From SZUA-430 sp040080835 (GTDB taxonomy: Bacteria; Pseudomonadota; Alphaproteobacteria; Micropepsales; Micropepsaceae): a DNA stretch of 64,000 nucleotides. Made by a program: the position numbers and the translations under genes. The notes under the pieces are model-generated. The model was not told the DNA's origin, did not search any database, and saw only the letters and a list, made by a program, of their open reading frames with translations. The stretch lies in the NCBI GenBank assembly GCA_040080835.1, contig JBEBHP010000002.1, positions 284,534 to 348,533 of the forward strand. Reading direction: 5' to 3'. Shown here piece by piece: positions 17,632 to 26,911 of the stretch (positions are counted from its first letter, which is position 1; each line of letters begins with the position of its first letter).

Positions 17632-18024
17632 ATGTCGGCATGGCCAGTTCTCGTAACGCTTGGTGCGTTGCTGTTTTATTTTTGGACCGGAATGATGGTC
17701 GGCGCCGCCCGAGGCAAGTACAAGATTCCAGCGCCCGCCACCACGGGAAACCCGGATTTCGAACGCGTCTTCCGTGTACAGATGAATACGCTTGAATGGC
17801 TGCCGATATTTCTTGTCAGCCTCTGGATCTTTGCCATGTACTGGGATGGCCGTGTTGCCGCTCTCATCGGGTCGATCTGGATCGTTGGCCGCTACATGTA
17901 CGCTCATGGCTACGTGATCGAAGCCGGGCAGCGCTCGATGGGCTTCCTGATTCAGGGATTGGCAGTAGCAGTGCTCTTTCTTGGCGGCCTGATCGGCGCC
18001 CTGATGGCGTTGTTCGGCGGCTAA
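17632..18024 (+). CDS. MAPEG family membrane protein (second copy)
   Basis: A 130-residue, four-helix membrane protein with the MAPEG pattern NPDFERVFRVQMNTLEWLPI between helices 1 and 2, where Glu, Arg and Asn line the glutathione site in studied members. ATG at 17632 is preferred over 17596 because of the AGAAGGA ribosome site about 9 bases before it. It differs clearly in sequence from the pdh-operon copy at 11214-11612. It is convergent with the universal stress protein gene, with a terminator hairpin between them. Confidence 0.85.
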   Translation: MSAWPVLVTLGALLFYFWTGMMVGAARGKYKIPAPATTGNPDFERVFRVQMNTLEWLPIFLVSLWIFAMYWDGRVAALIGSIWIVGRYMYAHGYVIEAGQRSMGFLIQGLAVAVLFLGGLIGALMALFGG

Positions 18025-18042
18025 AACCAGTCAAGCATCCCG

Positions 18043-18075
18043 GCAGCGCAATCGAAAGGTTGCGCTGCTATTTTT
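18043..18075 (+). terminator. Rho-independent terminator of the MAPEG gene
   Basis: A perfect 9-bp inverted repeat, GCAGCGCAA (18043-18051) and TTGCGCTGC (18060-18068), is followed by TATTTTT. It begins 18 bp after the MAPEG stop. The T-run overlaps the stop codon of the opposite universal-stress gene. Confidence 0.8.
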
Positions 18076-18511
18076 ATGCCCCCGCTTCGGGCCTCAGGAC
18101 GAGTACCGAGCACCGCGCATTCAGCGCCACATGGGCCGCGTTCGGTCCTATCAGGTAGTCGATCATCTCGGGACGGTGCGAAGCCATCACGACCAGGTCA
18201 ATGTCGAGTTCCCGGACCGCGGCCAGCACTTCCCCGCCGATACTTCCCATGCGGACATCCTGCGCGATTTCCACGCCCGCATCCCGATACGCAAAGGCGA
18301 TGCTGGCCAGCCGTTCCTTAGCCTCGGCCATGATCTTTTCCAGCTGGAATGACAGGTAGACTCCTTCGAACATGTTGGAAGTCTGGCGAACAACAGTCAT
18401 CAGCGTCAGGTGCGCCTTGTCGGCCTTTGCCATTTTGATCGCTTGTGGAAGCGCGTGGATCCAGCTGCTTTCGTGCGCCACATCCACAGGAACCAGTATC
18501 GACTTGAACAT
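18074..18511 (-). CDS. Universal stress protein (UspA family)
   Basis: A 145-residue single Usp domain beginning MFKSILVPVDVA and ending SVLVLRPEAGA, the usual first and last strands. The nucleotide-binding loop GxxGxxxxxxxxxGS is degenerate: the segment reads VMASHRPEMIDYLIGPNAAH, which resembles the ATP-loop region but lacks the usual glycines, so ATP binding is doubtful. ATG at 18511 fits the family start; the upstream extension to 18595 is not conserved in type. Likely cytoplasmic and stress-related, target unknown. Confidence 0.85.
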   Translation of the reverse strand: MFKSILVPVDVAHESSWIHALPQAIKMAKADKAHLTLMTVVRQTSNMFEGVYLSFQLEKIMAEAKERLASIAFAYRDAGVEIAQDVRMGSIGGEVLAAVRELDIDLVVMASHRPEMIDYLIGPNAAHVALNARCSVLVLRPEAGA

Positions 18512-18740
18512 CCGGCGGTCTCGCTCTGTCAACAAACTCTTCCCTGGACCGGGTTGCAATTTCATCATGCGTGGTTGTCGCGTCAGCTGCTGCAACCTTC
18601 ACGCAGTTCCAAATCGCAATTTTCGCAACTTTACCATATCAGGCAACGACAACTTTCCCAACCGCTAGCAATGCGCTGCCAACAGGTGCTAGTCAGTGCC
18701 GCCATTGAACCGCAACGATCTTCGTCTGGGAGTTGATTTT

Positions 18741-19592
18741 GTGACCCACCTTACCCTGAAGCGATGGAACATCTCCCTTGGTGATGGGCAGCCGCTGCTC
18801 GTCATCGCGGGTCTCAACGTGCTGGAGAACCTCGATCTTGCTCTCACCGTAGGTCGGCACCTGAAAGCCGTCACATCGAAACTTGGCCTGCCCTACGTAT
18901 TCAAGGCAAGTTTTGACAAGGCCAACCGATCTTCGATCACGAGTTACCGCGGTCCCGGCCTGAAGGCGGGCCTGGCGATGCTTGCAGAAGTCAAGAAGAC
19001 GCTCAACGTACCAATCGCAACCGACCTGCATGAAATTGACCAGGCGGCCCCCGTCGCTGAAATTGCAGACATCGTGCAGATCCCTGCATTTCTCTGCCGC
19101 CAGACGGATCTCGTCGTCGCAGCCTCGCGCGCGACGGCCGCAGCGGGTGGCTGGCTCCACGTCAAGAAGGCGCAATTCCTCGCGCCGTGGGACTGCAGGA
19201 ACATAATCACCAAGGCGCGCGAGGCAGCCCCCAGCGTCAACATCGTACTGTGCGAACGCGGCAGTTCATTTGGCTACAACAATCTCGTCGTCGACATGCT
19301 TGGCATTGGTGAAATGAAAAAACTGGGCGTACCTGTCACGATCGATGCAACGCACGCCGTGCAGTTGCCAGGCGCTGACCCGCGAACCAGTGGCGGATCA
19401 ACAGGCGGCCGCCGCGAAGGCGTTCCTGTCATTGCCAAATCGGCAATCGCTGCGGGCGCCGACGGCGTATTCCTTGAGTTCCACACCGATCCGGACAAGG
19501 CGCTCTGCGATGGCCCAAGCTGCCTTCCACTCGACAGCGCGGAGAAGCTTCTCTCCACGCTAAAAGCTGTTCACACGGCCGTCCGAACCTAA
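18741..19592 (+). CDS. kdsA: 3-deoxy-D-manno-octulosonate 8-phosphate synthase
   Basis: A 283-residue enzyme that condenses PEP with arabinose 5-phosphate to give KDO-8-P, the first step of KDO synthesis for LPS. Motifs: PYVFKASFDKANRSS, SYRGPGL, VQIPAFLCRQTDLV, VKKAQFLAPWD, CERGSSFGYNNLVVDM and CDGPSCLPL. An Asn (AGLNVLEN) stands where metal-dependent forms have Cys, so it is probably the metal-independent class. Start GTG 18741 is preceded by GGGAG; GTG 18696 is an alternative. It is convergent with pyrG, the two stops overlapping by 4 bp. Confidence 0.95.
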   Translation: MTHLTLKRWNISLGDGQPLLVIAGLNVLENLDLALTVGRHLKAVTSKLGLPYVFKASFDKANRSSITSYRGPGLKAGLAMLAEVKKTLNVPIATDLHEIDQAAPVAEIADIVQIPAFLCRQTDLVVAASRATAAAGGWLHVKKAQFLAPWDCRNIITKAREAAPSVNIVLCERGSSFGYNNLVVDMLGIGEMKKLGVPVTIDATHAVQLPGADPRTSGGSTGGRREGVPVIAKSAIAAGADGVFLEFHTDPDKALCDGPSCLPLDSAEKLLSTLKAVHTAVRT

Positions 19593-21217
19593 ACCAGTCT
19601 GCTCTGGTGCACCGCAGCCTCGATAAAGCTGGCAAACAGCGGATGTGGTTCAAATGGGCGTGACTTCAGTTCAGGATGAAACTGCACGCCGATGAACCAT
19701 GGGTGGTCAGCACGCTCGCAGATCTCGGGCAACAGTCCATCAGGCGACATGCCGGTGAATATGAAGCCGGCGCGCTCGAGCATTTCCCGATACTCCAGGT
19801 TCACTTCATAGCGATGGCGATGGCGCTCCTCGATCTCGTTTGAACCATAGATCTGCGCAATCTTGCTGCCGCGCTTCAACACCGCGGGAAACTTGCCAAG
19901 TCGCATCGTGCCGCCAAGGTCACCGCCTGAAGCGCGCTTCTCAAGCTGGTTGCCCTTCATCCACTCGGTCATCAGGCCAACGACCATCGTCTTGCACGGC
20001 CCGAACTCGGTCGAATTCGCATCGGCAAGTCCGCCCAGATTTCGCGCCGCCTCGATTACGGCCATCTGCAGGCCAAAACAGATCCCGAAATAGGGAACGT
20101 TGCGCGTGCGGGCGAACCTTGCCGCTTCGATCTTGCCAACAGTGCCGCGTTCGCCGAAACCGCCGGGAACGAGAATACCGTGTACGTCTTCAAGGTGCTG
20201 GATGTGACCCGGCTGTTCGAAAACCTCGGACTGGATCCATTCGACATTCACGCGGACGTTGTTTGCAATGCCGCCATGCGTCAGCGCCTCGTTCAGAGAC
20301 TTGTACGCATCCTTCAGCCCGGTGTACTTGCCGACGATGGCGATCTTGACTTCGCCTTCCGGCTCCTTGATGCGCTTCACCACGGTCTGCCAGCGAGAAA
20401 GCTTTGGCGCGGCCGAATCCCTGATCCCGAATATCGCCAGCACTTCGTCATCAAAGCCTTGCGCGTGATAGGACAGCGGCGCTTCATAGATGGTCGATAC
20501 GTCCAGCGCCTGAATGACGCTGCTGGGCCGCACGTTGCAGAATAGCGCAATCTTGCGCCTCTCTTCAGCCGAGACTTCGCGATCCGCACGGCACAGCACG
20601 ATGTCCGGCTGAATACCGATCGAACGCAACTCCTTGACTGAGTGCTGCGTCGGCTTGGTCTTCAGTTCACCTGAAGCCGCAATGTAGGGTACCAGCGTCA
20701 CGTGCACGAAAAGGCTTCGGTCACGACCCAGATCGTTGCCGAGCTGGCGTATCGCCTCGAGGAATGGCAGACCTTCAATGTCGCCCACCGTGCCGCCAAT
20801 CTCGCACAGCACGAAATCCACGTCATCGGTATCATTCAGCACGAACTGCTTGATCGCATCGGTGACATGCGGAATGACCTGGATCGTCGCGCCCAGATAG
20901 TCGCCACGCCGTTCGCGCGACAGGATATCGAGATAGATCCTGCCGGTTGTAACACTGTCTCCCTTGGTTGCCGACACGCCGGTGAACCGCTCGTAGTGTC
21001 CGAGATCGAGATCGGTCTCGGCACCGTCGTCGGTCACAAAGACCTCGCCGTGCTGATAAGGGGACATCGTGCCCGGATCCACATTGAGATATGGATCAAG
21101 CTTGCGTAAGCGGACTTTATATCCGCGTGCCTGCAACAGCGCGCCTAGAGCCGCCGAAGCAATACCTTTGCCGAGGGATGAAACCACGCCGCCGGTGATG
21201 AAGATAAACCGCGCCAT
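19589..21217 (-). CDS. pyrG: CTP synthase
   Basis: A 542-residue enzyme making CTP from UTP, ATP and glutamine. The N-terminal amidoligase domain starts MARFIFITGGVVSSLGKGI with the P-loop. The C-terminal class I glutamine amidotransferase domain has the catalytic Cys in YFGICFGLQ and the His-Glu pair in GVQFHPELKS. The gene is full length. It follows secG on the same strand with a 108-bp gap, the usual alphaproteobacterial order. Confidence 0.97.
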   Translation of the reverse strand: MARFIFITGGVVSSLGKGIASAALGALLQARGYKVRLRKLDPYLNVDPGTMSPYQHGEVFVTDDGAETDLDLGHYERFTGVSATKGDSVTTGRIYLDILSRERRGDYLGATIQVIPHVTDAIKQFVLNDTDDVDFVLCEIGGTVGDIEGLPFLEAIRQLGNDLGRDRSLFVHVTLVPYIAASGELKTKPTQHSVKELRSIGIQPDIVLCRADREVSAEERRKIALFCNVRPSSVIQALDVSTIYEAPLSYHAQGFDDEVLAIFGIRDSAAPKLSRWQTVVKRIKEPEGEVKIAIVGKYTGLKDAYKSLNEALTHGGIANNVRVNVEWIQSEVFEQPGHIQHLEDVHGILVPGGFGERGTVGKIEAARFARTRNVPYFGICFGLQMAVIEAARNLGGLADANSTEFGPCKTMVVGLMTEWMKGNQLEKRASGGDLGGTMRLGKFPAVLKRGSKIAQIYGSNEIEERHRHRYEVNLEYREMLERAGFIFTGMSPDGLLPEICERADHPWFIGVQFHPELKSRPFEPHPLFASFIEAAVHQSRLV

Positions 21218-21325
21218 GGACCCTCACCATAAAGTTTTTATCTGCACATAAACAACAAAATATTCCCGCGCTCGTGGAACGCGTTTCACGCACGGCACGG
21301 CACGTTACTGCGGGAGTGTGGAGGC

Positions 21326-21829
21326 CTAGTTGCCTCCGCCGCCAGCTGGCGCAGGTGAAGTCGGCGCTGGAACTGTGGATGAAGCAGGTGCCGCCGGTGG
21401 AGTTGCCGGTGCAGGCGAATCAGGTTGCGCTTCTGGCGCACCCGCTGGCGGCAGCGAGAGCGCAGGCGCCTCCCCGGCCGGAGCGGTTGGCAATGGTGTC
21501 GCGGACGGTTGATCCGGCGTTGGCGCGCTTGGTGTCGCTTCGGGTAGCGTCCCCAGCGGCGCAGACGCAGGTGCTGCTTCACCCAGTGGATGCGAAGTGC
21601 GCGTTGCCTTGGCAAGCAAGGTAAGTGCAATCGACGTCCCGATGAAAATCGTGGCCAGGATGACAGTTGTGCGCGTCAGAACGTTTGCCGCGCCCCGGCC
21701 TGTCATCAGACCGCTCATGCCGCCGCCTGTACCAAGCCCCAGGCCGCCACCTTCGGAGCGTTGCAGGAGGATAACACCGATCATCGCTATGCAAACGACG
21801 ACCTCGATAGTCAAAAGAACGGCGTACAT
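21326..21829 (-). CDS. secG: Protein translocase subunit SecG with long Pro/Ala tail
   Basis: A 167-residue protein. Residues 1-75 are SecG: helix 1 VLLTIEVVVCIAMIGVILLQ, the conserved loop GLGTGGGMSGLMTGRGAANV, and helix 2 VILATIFIGTSIALTLLA. From about 85 on there is a low-complexity Ala/Pro/Thr tail ending GGGGN. SecG binds SecYE and aids preprotein export. ATG at 21829 is the family start. It lies upstream of pyrG, as is common. The tail is longer than in E. coli SecG (110 aa in total) and is probably disordered. Confidence 0.93.
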   Translation of the reverse strand: MYAVLLTIEVVVCIAMIGVILLQRSEGGGLGLGTGGGMSGLMTGRGAANVLTRTTVILATIFIGTSIALTLLAKATRTSHPLGEAAPASAPLGTLPEATPSAPTPDQPSATPLPTAPAGEAPALSLPPAGAPEAQPDSPAPATPPAAPASSTVPAPTSPAPAGGGGN

Positions 21830-22041
21830 GCTTGGCCTTGTCTTCGGATTCCGGGTTGACCGCAAACGGGATGCAAAGCACCCGCTCCACGAAAGCGGCG
21901 GTTTGTAGCCCAACCTGAGGTTACTTGCTACCCCCGCAACTTCCAGACAAATGTGGGCGAACAAGCCAAAGCACAAGCTTTCCGGCCAACGATTTGCCAT
22001 GAATGAACGCCACACTTGTCGCAGGAATCGCACAGGTCATC

Positions 22042-22965
22042 ATGCTGAATCATGTCAAAGCCACACTTGCGGCACTTATTGCGGCCTTCTCGCTCGTTGC
22101 ATGCGAGCCGACCCTCACAAATGCACCCGAAGGAACAGCGTCGGCGACGGGACCGGACCAGGCTGTTGACACTTCCGCTGCAGCACAATTTGCCGCAGTC
22201 CAGTCGCCTGTTCGCCGGACCGCCCTTGTCATCGGTTCATATACGCGCGGATGCATCGCGGGCGCAGAACAACTTCCCACCAATGCGCCGCACTGGCAGG
22301 TGCTGAACCCTTCACGAAACAGATCATGGGCTCATCCGATCCTGATCCAATTCGTGCATCACCTCTCGGACCAGATCGCAGCTGACGGATACGAGGGTTT
22401 GCTGCTGGGTGATTTCGCGCAGCCGCGCGGCGGCCCCCTGCCCTCCGATCACAATTCGCACCAGGTAGGACTTGATGCCGATATCTGGCTAACGCCGTTG
22501 TCCCGCGTTCGCCTGACAGCTGAAGAACTCGAAACCTTTGAACCGCCCACTATGGTCGACGTCACAACCTTGAAGACGAACCGCCAGTTTGGTTCAGCCC
22601 AATATGCGATGCTGAAGCACGCTGCGCAATCGCCTGACGTCGAACGTATCTTCGTGTCCCCACCAATCAAGCAAACGCTATGCGACCGCACCTCCAAGAG
22701 CAGTAGAGACTGGCTGCGCAAGATCCGGCCCTGGAGGGGGCACATGTCCCACATGCATGTGCGTCTTGCCTGTCCGGCCGGCAGTGAAGATTGTACGTCG
22801 CAAGACCCGCCGCCCGAAGGCGACGGCTGCGGCGCAGAACTCGCGTCATGGTTCAAGGACCGTTCGTGGACAACAGAGGGCACGCGACGATATGAGCCTG
22901 AAAAGGCAATGCGTCTCGACGGAATGCCCCCTCAGTGTCAGAAGCTGCTCAAGGAGCATGGCTAA
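22042..22965 (+). CDS. mepA: Penicillin-insensitive murein endopeptidase, lipoprotein
   Basis: A 307-residue MepA-type LAS metallopeptidase that cuts D-Ala-meso-DAP cross-links in peptidoglycan. The N terminus is a lipoprotein signal ending in the lipobox LVAC (AAFSLVACEP), so it is probably membrane-tethered in the periplasm. Zinc and active-site motifs are SDHNSHQVGLDADIW (His and Asp ligands) and HMHVRLACP (His ligand). ATG 22042 is chosen because it starts the signal peptide. It is divergent from secG. Confidence 0.92.
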   Translation: MLNHVKATLAALIAAFSLVACEPTLTNAPEGTASATGPDQAVDTSAAAQFAAVQSPVRRTALVIGSYTRGCIAGAEQLPTNAPHWQVLNPSRNRSWAHPILIQFVHHLSDQIAADGYEGLLLGDFAQPRGGPLPSDHNSHQVGLDADIWLTPLSRVRLTAEELETFEPPTMVDVTTLKTNRQFGSAQYAMLKHAAQSPDVERIFVSPPIKQTLCDRTSKSSRDWLRKIRPWRGHMSHMHVRLACPAGSEDCTSQDPPPEGDGCGAELASWFKDRSWTTEGTRRYEPEKAMRLDGMPPQCQKLLKEHG

Positions 22966-23123
22966 CAACCGCTTGACGACGCTTGGTGTGTCAAACTGCA
23001 TATCCAGCAAATGCGCCACTACGGGCACGGTTTTCTGCAACTGCTTAACATTCTCATTATTCAACGCTAACCCGGCGCAAATTCTTGTCCGCTATGATCG
23101 GGCATTGAATCAGCAACGGCAAG

Positions 23124-24971
23124 ATGCGCCTCTACACCAAAATTGCCCTGACACTGTCCCTCACGGCCATCGCAAGCTCGATGGCCGCAATCACAACCGT
23201 CTCTGCGATCTTCGTTCCCCAATATGAGCGCATGGACCGCGCAGAAGCCTCGGATGCCGCGAAAAGGGTCTATGGCGTTTTTCAGCGCGAGCTCGAAGTC
23301 AGCAAGTCTCACACCGGTGATTGGGGAAATTGGGACGACACATACAAATTCGCCCTCGACTTCAACAAAGCTTATGTTGAAGCCAATCTCACGCCAGACG
23401 CGCTCAACACCATCGGCGTCACCGAACTCTTGGTTGCGAAGCTCTCCGGGCAAATCACGTCACACCATCAGGCAGACCCGAAGGCCACCGCCCGGCAGGT
23501 ACCATTCGCGAAAATCGGAAGTATGCCGACCGAGATGTGGCAGCCACCTGAAAATCTTGTTCCCAGGGTTCGATTTGCCGGAGTCGTAGCCACGCCCTAC
23601 GGACCTGCTATTGCCGCATACACGCGTATCACCGATTCAAAGTATGAAAAATCGAACGACAGTGTACTCGTCCTGGTGAAACCAATAGACGCCGCCTTTA
23701 AAAAGCTGGTTGAAGAGCAAAGCGGCTACAGGTTTTCACTGCTCGCAACCACAGTCTCCCGAGCAACCACAACAAGTGCCATCTCGCTGACAAGTCTCGG
23801 CACGCAGGGGTATTCAGCGGAGATCCCAATATTGAACCCTGCGGGGCGCGCAAGTTATGTGCTGCAGGTCAAAACGCCTGCAACCTTCAGCGCGCTGGCG
23901 ACAAACACGATGAAGGTGATTGCGCTGCTGCTGTTGCTGATCGGAATTGCAACCGGCACGGCACTTGTCGTGTTCATGCGCCGCGTCGTTGCCAACCCCA
24001 TCGAGCACATGATCAGCCACGCGCAGCAAATTGCCAAAACCGGAAATCTCGACTCACGTCTCGACATGCGCCGCAACGACGAAATTGGTTCGCTCGCCGG
24101 ATCATATGACAACATGCTCGGGCAACTGAAACAGGCGCGCCTGCAAATCCAGGAGATGAGCTACGTCGCTGGCATGGCCAACACGGCCGCAGACGTGTTG
24201 CACAATATCCGCAATACACTGGGACCAATCGCAACCACGGTCTGGAAGGGTCGCGAGGCACTCAAGGATCTGAAGACCGGCCACCTCGCCAGGGCTGGAG
24301 AAGAATTGGGCCAGGAAAGCACAGATCCGGAGAGGCGTTCCAAATTGGCAGCCTTCGTGACAGCCAACGCGACGCACATCGAAAGCAGTGGCAAAGCGCT
24401 GGACCATGACCTTTCAGTCATTCAGGACTTTGCCGCCCAAATCGAGAATGTGCTCCTTCACCACGAGAGCATGAGCAAGGGTGCGCGCGTTACGGAAACT
24501 GTGCCGGTCGCAGAAATTCTCGAATCTGCCACGACACATCTGCGGCACAGCACGCCGATTGCGATGCAGATAAAGATCGCAGGTGACACAATGAATATTC
24601 CTCCTGTCCTCGCACAACGCGTTGTCTTGCGCCAGGTCATGGAAAACCTGATCATGAACGCGGTCCAGTCAATCGAACTACAGAAACCCACGGAAGCGCA
24701 AATCGTGTTTTCCGCGGACTGCATCGACGACAAGGTAGAACTATCCATCACGGACAACGGCGCCGGCATAGCTGGGAAAAACCTCAAGAGCATTTTTGAA
24801 CGCGGTGTTACAACCAAGGGCGCCAGGGGAAGGGGACTAGGGCTTCACTTCTGCGCAACAAGCATTCGAGCCATGAACGGTGACATCAGCGTAGAAAGTG
24901 CCGGTGCTGGTCATGGCGCCACTTTCCGGATCCGCCTGCCCAAATCATCAAGCACGGACGCTGCCGCATGA
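23124..24971 (+). CDS. CHASE4-HAMP sensor histidine kinase
   Basis: A 615-residue kinase: helix 1 (about 8-33), a periplasmic CHASE4-like domain (GDWGNWDDTYKFALDFNKAY is typical, about 66-85), helix 2 (about 258-281) and HAMP (NPIEHMISHAQQIAKTGNLD). The DHp region has the phospho-His in an atypical motif, AADVLHNIRNTLGP, rather than SHELRTP. The HATPase domain has NLIMNAVQSIE, DNGAGIAG and GRGLGLHFCATSI. It senses an extracytoplasmic cue of unknown nature. Its stop overlaps the next kinase's start by 4 bp (ATGA), so the two are coupled. Confidence 0.9.
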   Translation: MRLYTKIALTLSLTAIASSMAAITTVSAIFVPQYERMDRAEASDAAKRVYGVFQRELEVSKSHTGDWGNWDDTYKFALDFNKAYVEANLTPDALNTIGVTELLVAKLSGQITSHHQADPKATARQVPFAKIGSMPTEMWQPPENLVPRVRFAGVVATPYGPAIAAYTRITDSKYEKSNDSVLVLVKPIDAAFKKLVEEQSGYRFSLLATTVSRATTTSAISLTSLGTQGYSAEIPILNPAGRASYVLQVKTPATFSALATNTMKVIALLLLLIGIATGTALVVFMRRVVANPIEHMISHAQQIAKTGNLDSRLDMRRNDEIGSLAGSYDNMLGQLKQARLQIQEMSYVAGMANTAADVLHNIRNTLGPIATTVWKGREALKDLKTGHLARAGEELGQESTDPERRSKLAAFVTANATHIESSGKALDHDLSVIQDFAAQIENVLLHHESMSKGARVTETVPVAEILESATTHLRHSTPIAMQIKIAGDTMNIPPVLAQRVVLRQVMENLIMNAVQSIELQKPTEAQIVFSADCIDDKVELSITDNGAGIAGKNLKSIFERGVTTKGARGRGLGLHFCATSIRAMNGDISVESAGAGHGATFRIRLPKSSSTDAAA

Positions 24972-26254
24972 CCCAACCCCAATCCAGAATTCTCGTGATC
25001 GACGATGAAGAGCCCATGCGCTGCTCGTTTCGCGACGCGCTCATCACCTCAGCCCTCCCGTCACAGCGGCTGTCGGATCTGGAATCTGAACTCTTTGGCC
25101 CAAGCACCAAGCAGAACGCGGAGAACGCCTTCGACGTTTCGATAGCCAGCCAGGGCCTGGAAGGTGTTGAAGCCGTTCGCGCTGCATTGGACGAAGGCAA
25201 GCCATTTGGTGTTGTGTTCATCGACATGCGTATGCCCCCTGGGATTGATGGGGTTGAAGCCGCGTGCCTCATTAGGGCAATCGACCCCCAGATCAACATC
25301 GTGATCGTCACCGGATATTCCGACGTTGATGTGCCGGAAATGGCGCGACGCATACTGCCAGCAGACAAGTTGTTCTTCGTCGCCAAGCCCCTGCAGGTTC
25401 AGGAAGTAAGACAGCAAGCCGCAGCCCTCTCAGCCCGGTGGCATGCAGAGGCTGACATGATCCGCGCGCTTCGCGAACAAAACGAGCAACTGAAGCTGGC
25501 GGTGTGCGATGCAGAGGTCGCCAGAACACAGGCGCTCCAGGCGAGCCACGCCAAGTCCAACTTCATCAGCAATGTCAGCCATGAATTGCGCACTCCCTTG
25601 AACGCGATTATTGGATTTTCCGGAATTTTGACAAGCGAAATGCACGGACCCCTAGGCGATCCCCGTTACCTGGACTACTCCAGGGAGATTGGCGAAGCCG
25701 GACAGGGTCTGCTGAAGTCCATCAATGAAATCATCGACACCTCGAGGCTCGACTCGGGAAAACTGCGAATTGACTTGGAAGAAGTCGATATTGCGGACAC
25801 AACTTTGCGGGTGATTGCTGACTTCGGCATGCAGTCTGACGCCAAGCAGATATGCTGGTCTGTCAGCAACACAACGCAAGGCGGTGCTGTCCAGGGTGAT
25901 CCACGCCGCATCGCACAGATCATTGCCGCGATATTGCACAACGCTGTCAAATTTACTCCGGTTGGAAGCACAATCGGCGTCACGATCACGGACCAGCCTG
26001 ACTTTGTGCGTGTGGCTATCTCTGATCAGGGAAAGGGAATCCCGCCAGAAACGATTGCGCTGACGCAAGTGCCGTTTTCCCATGAGTCCGACGTCTTCAC
26101 CCGTTCGCAGGGCGGCCTGGGCCTCGGCCTGTGGCTGTCGAAGAAACTGATCGAACTGCAAGGCGGGCAACTGCAGATCGCTTCGACGGGGGAAGACGGC
26201 ACCACAATAACGCTGGACTTCCTGCGCGCGGAACGCAGTGAGAAGGCGGCCTGA
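24968..26254 (+). CDS. Response-regulator/histidine-kinase hybrid (REC-HisKA-HATPase)
   Basis: A 428-residue soluble protein with an N-terminal receiver (RILVIDDEEPMR; acceptor Asp in VVFIDMRMPPGIDG; VIVTGYSD; switch Lys in VAKPLQ). After a coiled coil (about 155-190) comes HisKA with NVSHELRTPLNAIIGFSGIL (His about 205) and HATPase (ISDQGKGIPPE, QGGLGLGLWLSKKLIE). The receiver has an insertion of about 25 residues after its first helix, seen in this hybrid class. It probably receives phosphate from the CHASE4 kinase encoded just upstream; no output regulator gene is adjacent. Confidence 0.9.
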   Translation: MTQPQSRILVIDDEEPMRCSFRDALITSALPSQRLSDLESELFGPSTKQNAENAFDVSIASQGLEGVEAVRAALDEGKPFGVVFIDMRMPPGIDGVEAACLIRAIDPQINIVIVTGYSDVDVPEMARRILPADKLFFVAKPLQVQEVRQQAAALSARWHAEADMIRALREQNEQLKLAVCDAEVARTQALQASHAKSNFISNVSHELRTPLNAIIGFSGILTSEMHGPLGDPRYLDYSREIGEAGQGLLKSINEIIDTSRLDSGKLRIDLEEVDIADTTLRVIADFGMQSDAKQICWSVSNTTQGGAVQGDPRRIAQIIAAILHNAVKFTPVGSTIGVTITDQPDFVRVAISDQGKGIPPETIALTQVPFSHESDVFTRSQGGLGLGLWLSKKLIELQGGQLQIASTGEDGTTITLDFLRAERSEKAA

Positions 26255-26330
26255 AGCACATCGATCATCCAACCATGTCGGCCCTTGCTCAAACAGGGAC
26301 CTTGTTCACTCAAGACCGCGATTGTTGCGC

Positions 26331-26768
26331 CTACGGAGCCGCCATCGGCTCCCCCTTGAGCCGCGATACGATCTCTGTGAACACGAACGCCCCATCCGGT
26401 CCTGCTTCCCCCTTGGCCCACAGATACTCGATATGCAATTCCCGCCGGTGCAGGTAAATCATGGGATCTGCCGCCCCATAGGCTTGCGAAATGACAATCC
26501 TGGTGACCAGGGACTTGAATTCCTTTTTGAGTTTCTGGTCTGAACACACACGCTGCATCGCGGTACGCAGAAATCCAAGTCCCTGACCGACGAACGCCGC
26601 TTTGCCGTCAGCGTCGTCGCCAAATGCTTCCCATCGCACGTCGACAGGCGTCGCACGATCGCAAGCCTTTGCGATCTCGCGCTGTGTGAGATCGATCTCG
26701 ACGCGATCCATTGCTGCACTCGCGAGCGCCGCACTTATCAACAATCCCATCACTGACATTTCACCCAA
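26331..26768 (-). CDS. Hypothetical secreted protein
   Basis: A 145-residue protein with a short hydrophobic N terminus (MSVMGLLISAALASAAMDRV, reading from the fourth codon), likely a signal peptide. The mature part has two Cys (KACDRATPVD and QRVCSDQK) spaced for a disulfide and a conserved-looking core (LHIEYLWAKGEAGPDGAF). No family is recognised. It is convergent with the kinase pair and divergent from soxB, 143 bp away. Confidence 0.55.
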   Translation of the reverse strand: MGEMSVMGLLISAALASAAMDRVEIDLTQREIAKACDRATPVDVRWEAFGDDADGKAAFVGQGLGFLRTAMQRVCSDQKLKKEFKSLVTRIVISQAYGAADPMIYLHRRELHIEYLWAKGEAGPDGAFVFTEIVSRLKGEPMAAP

Positions 26769-26911
26769 CTCCCTTCAGGTGCATCCCGCCGCGTTGGCCG
26801 GGATCCACTCGCACGGGCACATCTAGCTCCACAGACACGGCAGTTGTGAAGAGCCCTGCTGCCACCTTAAATTTCAATTCCAGTGGCGCCAACCCGTGAT
26901 AGTCATTTCGA

